From Planctomycetota bacterium (lineage in GTDB: Bacteria; Planctomycetota; JAJSAM01; JAJVHW01), in assembly GCA_024277065.1 (NCBI GenBank), contig JAJRVY010000174.1, forward strand, positions 1 to 46,343: 46,343 nucleotides of DNA, read 5' to 3'. The notes under the pieces were generated by a model, which saw only the letters and a program-made list of their open reading frames with translations, was not told the origin of the DNA and made no database searches. Each line of letters starts with the position of its first letter. The stretch's first letter is position 1. Below, in pieces: positions 40,184-46,343 of this stretch. Position numbers and translations under genes: made by a program.

Positions 40184-41167
40184 ATGACACCTCGACGTTC
40201 GACCTGGATCCGCGACGTGCTGCTCGTCGTCGCCGGTGCCGCCGCCGGCGCGGTTGCCGGTGCCGTCGCCTCCGCGCCCGCACCCTCCGCCACCGGCGAT
40301 GCGGCGCTCGACCGGCGCATCGCCGACATCGAGCGGCGCGTGGAGCGCGCGGCGATCGAGACGCCGCGTCGGCGGCGGCACGCGGGGCAGGCGGGGCAGG
40401 CGGGGCAGGCGGCGGACGCCGCAGCCGACGACGATCTCGCGCGTCGCGCGGCGGCGGGCTTGCAGGCGGCCGCCGCCACGACCTCCGCGGACGATGGCCT
40501 CGGGGGCGGCGGCGACAGATCCCCAGGCGGCCGAGAGGCGGACGATGGGATCGTCGCCGTCTCGCCGGAGTTCGTCGCGTCGGTGCGCGCGGCGATCGAC
40601 ACCATTCGCCGCGAGGACGAGAGCGCGGCGCGCATCCAGAAGCTGCGCGACGCGCGCGCGAAGTACGTGCGCAATCTCGACCGGCGCCTGACTGACTACC
40701 AGGAGGTTCTGCGACTCGACGATCAGCAGCTCGAGGCGCTGCGCACGACCGCGCTCGCCGGCATGGACGAGCGGCTGCGCGCGCAGGCCGGCGGCGCCGC
40801 GGCCGAGGAACTGGCGTCGATGGAGCGCGAGCGCCAGCGCAGCATCCGCGACGTCCTCGGGGGCGCGACCTATCGCGAAATGCGCAAGCTGGAACTCGAC
40901 GAGATGGCCCGCCCGACGGTCGTCTCCGTCGCGGGCAAGGCCGGTGTGAACAGCGAGCAGCGCACGCGCATCGAGAGATTGCTGGACCAGCACATCGAGA
41001 GCATCGTCGATCTCGACGTGCGCGCGCGCACCGAGGACCTCTCCGCCGAGGAACGGCAGGCGATCGAGGACCGCATGGACGCCGCGAATCGCGCCGCGTG
41101 GGACCGGCTGCGCGGCGAGATCCTCGATGCCGAGCAGCGAGAGCGCGTGCCCAAGCGCCTGCGTTGA
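40184..41167 (+). CDS. Hypothetical membrane-anchored/secreted coiled-coil protein
   Basis: N-terminal hydrophobic segment; charged helical C-terminal region; HAGQAGQAGQA repeat. Confidence 0.6.
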   Translation: MTPRRSTWIRDVLLVVAGAAAGAVAGAVASAPAPSATGDAALDRRIADIERRVERAAIETPRRRRHAGQAGQAGQAADAAADDDLARRAAAGLQAAAATTSADDGLGGGGDRSPGGREADDGIVAVSPEFVASVRAAIDTIRREDESAARIQKLRDARAKYVRNLDRRLTDYQEVLRLDDQQLEALRTTALAGMDERLRAQAGGAAAEELASMERERQRSIRDVLGGATYREMRKLELDEMARPTVVSVAGKAGVNSEQRTRIERLLDQHIESIVDLDVRARTEDLSAEERQAIEDRMDAANRAAWDRLRGEILDAEQRERVPKRLR

Positions 41168-41314
41168 CCCCTCTCCCCGGGAATTGGCTGCGGGCGTGAC
41201 GGCCCTCACTGCTCGAATCCGGTGCTCGGGTGACCATTGCGCGCGAAGTGCCCGCGACCGCCATCGAGCGTGGCGGGCAGCACGCGCGCGACGAGGACGA
41301 GGGAGAGGACGACC

Positions 41315-42607
41315 ATGAACAACGTGAACGGCAACCGCTCTGCTCTGATCGCGGCGCTGGCTGTGGGCCTCGCTGGGGGCCTCGCCGCGTGCGGCGGCGA
41401 GACTACCCCGGCCACGGCGCCCGCGACGGGTACGGGATCCGACGTCGCGCCGGCCCCCGCGTCGAACGTTGCGCGTCTCGGCGAGGACGCCACGCTGACG
41501 GCGGGCATCCCCGGCGAGGGCGACCTGACGGTCGAGGAGATCCGCGCCTGGCTGGACGACCCACGCAACCACGAGGTGCTCGAGGTGAAGCTGCCGCTCG
41601 GCCTGCACGTCGGCGCGGGGCAGGAGAAGGGGCTCGACGCCAATCCTCTGACGCGCGCCAAGATCGAACTCGGGCGTCAGCTTTACTTCGACGGCCGGCT
41701 CTCCGCCGACGGCACGATCAGTTGCGCCACCTGCCACGCCCCGGACACTGGCTGGACCGCCAACACGAAGACCGGCGTCGGCATCCGCGATCAGACCGGG
41801 CCGCGCAACTCGCCCGTGGCCTTCAATCGCATCCTCTCCGCCTAGCAGTTCTGGGACGGCCGTGCGGCGTCGCTCGAGGAGCAGGCCGTCGGACCGATCG
41901 AGAACCCGATCGAGATGGGCAACACCCACGACGCGTGCGTCGCGACCGTCAAGGGCATCGAGGGCTACCGCATCCAGTTCGCGAAGATCTTCGGCGACGT
42001 CACCATCGACGCCATCGGGCAGGCCATCGCATCGTTCTAGCGGGCGATCGTCACCGGCCCCGCGCCGTTCGACTACTACGAGGACGCGCAGCGCTTCGCG
42101 GACGTTACCGATGAGGAACTGGCCGACGATGACGAGTACAGGGCGCAGGTCGAGGCCGCCCGCGCCGCGTACGCCGCGCACCCGATGAGCGAGTCGGCGG
42201 TCCGTGGCCGCGACCTGTTCTTCGGCAAGGCGCAGTGCACGGCCTGCCATGTCGGACCGAACCTCACGGACGAGACCTACCGCAACCTCGGCGTCGGCAT
42301 GGACGCCGAGGAGCCGGACCTCGGGCGCTACGTCGTGACGAAGGCCGAGAAGGACAAGGGCGCTTTCAAGACCCCGACCGTGCGCAACGCGGAGCAGACC
42401 GCGCCCTACATGCACGACGGCAGCGTGGCCACTCTCGAAGAGGTCGTTGCGTGGTACGACAAGGGCGGCCACCCGAACCCCTGGCTCGACGACAAGGTCG
42501 TCCCGCTGAACCTCTCCGCCCAGGAGAAGACCGACCTCGTGGAGTTCATGAAGGCCTGCAGCGGCCCCTTCCCCCCGGTCGAGACCGCCCGCCTCCCCGT
42601 GGACTGA
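41315..42607 (+). CDS. Di-haem cytochrome c peroxidase/MauG-like lipoprotein, with two in-frame TAG codons (41843-41845, 42038-42040)
   Basis: Lipobox-like GGLAACGG; haem motifs CATCH and [33 protein letters not shown] and AIASF[TAG][13 protein letters not shown]; all segments in one frame. Confidence 0.93.
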
Positions 42608-42623
42608 CCGCCGCCGGAGACGT

Positions 42624-42650
42624 CACACGCTCACCCCCCACACGCTCACC
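42624..42650. repeat. 12-bp direct repeat cacacgctcacc, 15-bp period, carrying the minus-strand stop codon
   Basis: 42624-42635 and 42639-42650 identical. Confidence 0.95.
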
Positions 42651-44262
42651 GGGGCGGCGCGCGGCGGAACAGCGCGTCGAGGCGCGTCGCGCCATCGTCG
42701 CTGATGGTCACGCCCTCGAGCGTGGCGTCCTCGTAGCCGGGAACCTTGAGCGTCACGCGGTACGTGCCCGCGTCCTGGAACGGGATGCGCACCGACGTCA
42801 TGTCCGGGCCCGACCACGCGGACATCGACGCCCCCTCGCCGCCGTCCGTGCGCTCGTACTCGACCTCCACGGTGGCGACGCTCACGGCCGAGCCGTCGCT
42901 CTCCAGCTTGAACGTGACGAGCAGCGTCCGTCCCTCCGAGAGCGTCAGACGCAGATCCGTCGTACCGGCGCCGATGTCGCGGGCGCGCACCGAGAGACTC
43001 GTGTTCCACCCCTCCTCGCCCGTGCCCTCCGCGACGATCGTGTGCGGTCCGTCGCCGATGTGGGGCAGGGTGAAGCGGCCCAGGGCGTCGCTGAGGGCCG
43101 TGCGGACCGTCAGGGGCCGACGCCGACGGACGGCCGACAGCTTGGCCCCCGCGACCGGCCGATCCAGGTCGTCCACGACGATCCCCGAGATGGGCAGGCC
43201 GTCCGTCAGCACGACGTCGCCGAGGTCGATCTCGCCGGCGGCGGCCGGCAGCGTGAGCGGCGCGGGCGCGGCGTGCGCCGGCGGGACGATCGACAGCACG
43301 CCGCCCTCCCAGGGCACGCCCGTGATCTCGTAGCGCCCGTCGTCGTCGGTGGTCGTCACGCCCACGCCGGGGACGCTCACCCGGACGCCGCTCACGGGCG
43401 CCGCGCCGGCCGCCACGCAGCGTCCGCGCACGACCTGGCCCCGGGCGAGCCGGAGAACGATCTCGCCGCCCTCCGTCGTGTCCGCGACCGGGACGGGGTC
43501 GCGCACGTAGCCGCGGGCGTCGGCGTAGGCGCGCGTACGTGGGTGGTCGAGCAGCCGCGCCGGGAAGAGGCCCAGATCGACGCGCCCGTCGTCGTCGGTG
43601 GTGCCGGACACGGACCGGCCGAACGGATCGTCCACCTGCACCAGGAGTGTGAACCGGGCGCCGGCGATCGGCATGGACGCTTCCGTGAGCACGCGCGCGA
43701 CCGCGGGCCTGCCGGGCTCGAGCCGCAGCGTGACGTCGAGGGTCTCTCCCGGCGCGGCCGTGAGCCGGTCACCGAGCGCGGCAGCGTCGTCGGTCCACGC
43801 CCGCACCACGAACGCCCCGCCGCCTGCGAGCGAGATGGTGGCCCGCCCCTCGATGTCGGTCTCCGCCCCGCCCGGCAGTACGCCGCTGCCGCCGAACACC
43901 GGGGACGCCGCGACGTGCGCGCCTCGCACCGGCACGCCGCCCTCGCGCTGCACCGTGACGTTCACGGTCCGGCGTGGTGCTTCCGGAGCCACCCTCGGAG
44001 CGCGCGCCGCTGAGGGGGCGTCGCCGCCCGGCGGCTCGCCACGCGTGTCTGCCGGCGGCGTCGGCGCGATCACGCGCTCGCGCGGAGTCCTCGGCGCGCT
44101 CGGCGCCGGCGCGTCGTCGTCGCGCGCCGCTGCGTCGTGTCCTCCTGTGCCCGGCCCCGCGCCGTCGTCCGGTGCGAGGACCATGAAGAGCGCGACGCCG
44201 ATGAGGGCGACCAGGAGCAGGAGCAGCAGCGCGAGGGGAGCACGACGGCGGACGGTGGCCAT
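42646..44262 (-). CDS. Membrane-anchored protein with carboxypeptidase-regulatory/Ig-like repeat domains
   Basis: N-terminal TM; repeated modules such as GVGVTTTDDDGRYEITGVPWEGG and GIVVDDLDRPVAGAKLSAV....DALGRFTLPHI. Confidence 0.8.
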   Translation of the reverse strand: MATVRRRAPLALLLLLLVALIGVALFMVLAPDDGAGPGTGGHDAAARDDDAPAPSAPRTPRERVIAPTPPADTRGEPPGGDAPSAARAPRVAPEAPRRTVNVTVQREGGVPVRGAHVAASPVFGGSGVLPGGAETDIEGRATISLAGGGAFVVRAWTDDAAALGDRLTAAPGETLDVTLRLEPGRPAVARVLTEASMPIAGARFTLLVQVDDPFGRSVSGTTDDDGRVDLGLFPARLLDHPRTRAYADARGYVRDPVPVADTTEGGEIVLRLARGQVVRGRCVAAGAAPVSGVRVSVPGVGVTTTDDDGRYEITGVPWEGGVLSIVPPAHAAPAPLTLPAAAGEIDLGDVVLTDGLPISGIVVDDLDRPVAGAKLSAVRRRRPLTVRTALSDALGRFTLPHIGDGPHTIVAEGTGEEGWNTSLSVRARDIGAGTTDLRLTLSEGRTLLVTFKLESDGSAVSVATVEVEYERTDGGEGASMSAWSGPDMTSVRIPFQDAGTYRVTLKVPGYEDATLEGVTISDDGATRLDALFRRAPPR

Positions 44263-44271
44263 CTCCACAGC

Positions 44272-45084
44272 CTATCCGCGGCCGCGCGCCGGTGCCTGGA
44301 AGAGGACGCGATCCTCGAGGCGCACGGCCGTCAGCGCACGCCCCCAGGCGCACCCCGAGTCGAGCGCGATCCAGCGCTTCGACACGTGCGCGCCGAGGGC
44401 CGCCCAGTGCCCGAAGACGATGGTCGTGCGCCGCGCGCGGCGCCTCGGGAACGCGTACCAGGGCGTCAGCCGCAAGGGCGCTTCACCCGGCGGGCCGGTG
44501 AAGTCCTCGTCGGCGGCGCCGTCGCGGCGCAGGCAACGCACGCGCGTCATGTAGTTCAGAGCCGAGAGCAGCCGCAACTTGCGCGGTAGATCGTCGCTGT
44601 AGAGCGGCCACGCCGTCTTCTCGGAGTAGCGCGACAGGAGCGCGCGCGCGTCGTCGCCGCGCAGCGCGCGCTCGACCTTCCGCGCCTGCCGCTCACCGTC
44701 GCGCGCCGTCCACTCGGGCGCCAGCCCCGCGTGCACGAGCAGGAGCCCGGGCGCGGTGTGTACCAGCGGCCGCCGCCGCAGCCACGTGAGCAGAGCGTCA
44801 CGATCCTTCGCGCGCAGCACGCGCGACAGCGTGTCGTTGCGTCGCGCGCGCCGCACGCCCATCCAGCGTGCGAGCAGGTGCAGATCGTGGTTGCCGAGCA
44901 CCGCGACGGCGCCGTCGCCCAGCGAGCGCACGAAGCGCAGCACGCCGAGCGAGTCCGGACCGCGGTTGACGAGGTCGCCCGCGAACCACAGCCGATCGCG
45001 GTCGGCGTTGAACCCGATTCGCCGCAGCAGCCGATCCAGAACCCGGCGGCAGCCCTGCACGTCACCGATGGCGTAGGTGGACAC
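44272..45084 (-). CDS. apaH: Bis(5'-nucleosyl)-tetraphosphatase (symmetrical), ApaH-like
   Basis: STYAIGDVQGC, FAGDLVNRGPDSLGVLRFV, VLGNHDLHLLA, LLVHAGLAPEWT, FGHWAALG, ALDSGCAWGRALTAVRLED; GTG start; TAG stop. Confidence 0.92.
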   Translation of the reverse strand: MSTYAIGDVQGCRRVLDRLLRRIGFNADRDRLWFAGDLVNRGPDSLGVLRFVRSLGDGAVAVLGNHDLHLLARWMGVRRARRNDTLSRVLRAKDRDALLTWLRRRPLVHTAPGLLLVHAGLAPEWTARDGERQARKVERALRGDDARALLSRYSEKTAWPLYSDDLPRKLRLLSALNYMTRVRCLRRDGAADEDFTGPPGEAPLRLTPWYAFPRRRARRTTIVFGHWAALGAHVSKRWIALDSGCAWGRALTAVRLEDRVLFQAPARGRG

Positions 45085-45261
45085 CGGCGCAGGCTACCGG
45101 AGCCGGCATGGGCGACGGCGTCCCGCCGGACGGCGATCAACCGTGACGCTTCGCTTGTGGGGGCCGATCCGGAGGACCTCCGGGGCGGGACATGGGCCGC
45201 CCCCGTCGACGACGGGATGCAGGACATCGCGCCGATGGCGCGTGCGGAGCGCGGCAATGTC

Positions 45262-45299
45262 CTCGAGCCTGTTAGTTGCGCTCGAGGCTGTTAGTTGCG
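45262..45299. repeat. 19-bp tandem repeat x2 (ctcgagSctgttagttgcg), 1 mismatch
   Basis: 45262-45280 and 45281-45299. Confidence 0.95.
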
Positions 45300-45326
45300 G
45301 CCGTCCCTGTGACGCTGCGCGGGCCC

Positions 45327-46343
45327 TTACGGGAGGCGGCTCCAGTCCGGTTGCCACGGCTCGAGGTTGGCGAGCGCACGGTCGTCCATGAGCTGCGCTC
45401 CGAGCGGGGCGCCCCAGCGGCGCCAGAAGGGGCGCAGGTCGCGGGCGGCGGCGTGGGAGAGGCGGCGTACGAATTCGTCGAGCTTGGCCTGGTCCGTCGT
45501 GGGGCGCTGCGCGGGGGGCAGCGCTTCCATGTCCGCGAACACGCGCCGGTAGGGCTCCCAGCCGAACGCTTCTTGGACTTGCGCGTAGGCGATGAGGGCG
45601 AGGCCCGGCTTCCTGCGCCACTGCTCGAACGGCGCGCCCTTCGCGAGGTACGGCTGCGCGTTCTTCTTCTGCTTCTCGAGCCAGGGATGCTCCCACGGCA
45701 CGATGCCGAACAGCTTCTCGTGCGTGTAGAGGCTGAAGAGGTTGCAGGTGACCTCGGTCGTGCCGCGGAAGTTCCACCACGGGCGCTGCCGGTTGTGGCC
45801 GAGCTCGTGGAAGTAGCCCCAGGCACCGTTCTCGCGGCGGTCCGCGATGTCGAGGATGGGCGGCAGCGCGCGGCCCTTCTGCGGCGTCACCACGTCCATC
45901 CACGTCATGATCGGATAGCCCGCGTGCATGTAGCCGGCGCTGATCTGCACGTCGGGCACGAAGCGCTCGCGGCGGGCTGGGAGCGGCGTTCCGGCCAGCT
46001 CACAGTGGCCGGCGAGAACGGCGTCCCAGAACTCGAGGATGGGCGCCGGGTCGCGCAGATCGCGGATCACGCCGCTCGGAACCGAGAGCACGACGTTGCG
46101 CCCTTCGAGCTCGGCCCACGGTCCCGGCGCCGTGCGGATCTTCTTCCACGCCGCGGCGCTCTCGTCGTCGCCGAGCACGTAGCGCGGCGCGCGTACGGCG
46201 CCCTCGAACGTGATCGCGGTCGATGCGGCTTCGTTGCCGGGGAGCGCCTCGACGTAGAGCGGGCCGCCCCACGGCGTCGCAACCCGTGTCACGCCGTCGC
46301 CGAGATCAAGCGTGTGCGTGATCTCCGGGTCGCGCTTCCAGGC
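45327..46343 (-). CDS. M60-like (enhancin/SslE-type) metallopeptidase, 5' end beyond window
   Basis: YFHELGHNRQRPWWNF (HExxH), TEVTCNLFSLYTHEKLF; frame open to the window edge; TAA stop. Confidence 0.82.
   Translation of the reverse strand, partial: AWKRDPEITHTLDLGDGVTRVATPWGGPLYVEALPGNEAASTAITFEGAVRAPRYVLGDDESAAAWKKIRTAPGPWAELEGRNVVLSVPSGVIRDLRDPAPILEFWDAVLAGHCELAGTPLPARRERFVPDVQISAGYMHAGYPIMTWMDVVTPQKGRALPPILDIADRRENGAWGYFHELGHNRQRPWWNFRGTTEVTCNLFSLYTHEKLFGIVPWEHPWLEKQKKNAQPYLAKGAPFEQWRRKPGLALIAYAQVQEAFGWEPYRRVFADMEALPPAQRPTTDQAKLDEFVRRLSHAAARDLRPFWRRWGAPLGAQLMDDRALANLEPWQPDWSRLP

Noticed and set aside
709-42472. Very long ORFs opposite conserved genes (e.g. 709..3306 -, 5994..9668 -, 22646..25441 -, 40073..42472 -, 33229..35589 +, 36188..38413 +)
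   Set aside because: Expected by-product of extreme GC/third-position bias; translations are low-complexity Arg/Ala/His-rich, while the opposite strand encodes recognisable families.
44272-44274. ApaH fused through TAG to the downstream minus-strand gene
   Set aside because: The downstream gene starts with its own ATG and TM segment; ApaH is full length at the TAG.
1-46343. CRISPR arrays, tRNA/rRNA genes, transposases or phage integration genes
   Set aside because: None seen: no regularly spaced repeat array, no recognisable tRNA/rRNA sequence, no transposase or integrase ORF among the translations.

Overview
High-GC window dominated by an apparently complete type VI secretion system (T6SS). 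On the + strand, about 385-28218, the order is: uncharacterised ~986-codon protein, tssJ, tssK, tssL, tssM, tagF, tssA, tssB, tssC, a second tssC, tagJ, tssE, tssF, tssG, clpV/tssH, hcp, vgrG, a small accessory gene and PAAR. It faces a convergent minus-strand cluster encoding an unusual truncated TssB-TssC fusion, a methyltransferase with a regulatory domain, a TPR/O-GlcNAc-transferase-like (GT41) protein, a ClC channel with CBS domains and an HTH-EIIA protein. Flanking genes include a DEAD-box helicase, a membrane Ser/Thr kinase, a di-haem cytochrome c peroxidase, an ApaH-type phosphatase and an M60-like peptidase. The most striking observation is recurrent in-frame amber (TAG) codons: five sites inside four otherwise intact, frame-continuous ORFs (first T6SS-linked gene, vgrG, clC, two in the cytochrome c peroxidase), plus an ambiguous double TAG at the hcp 3' end. 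At the alignable positions the expected residue looks like Glu (GAG->TAG). TAG also appears to be a genuine terminator elsewhere (tssF, methyltransferase, ApaH), so the options are amber suppression/context-dependent recoding, real nonsense mutations, or a biased sequence error. Several intergenic junctions carry short tandem repeats or perfect inverted repeats. All family calls come from reading the translations; no database search was run.
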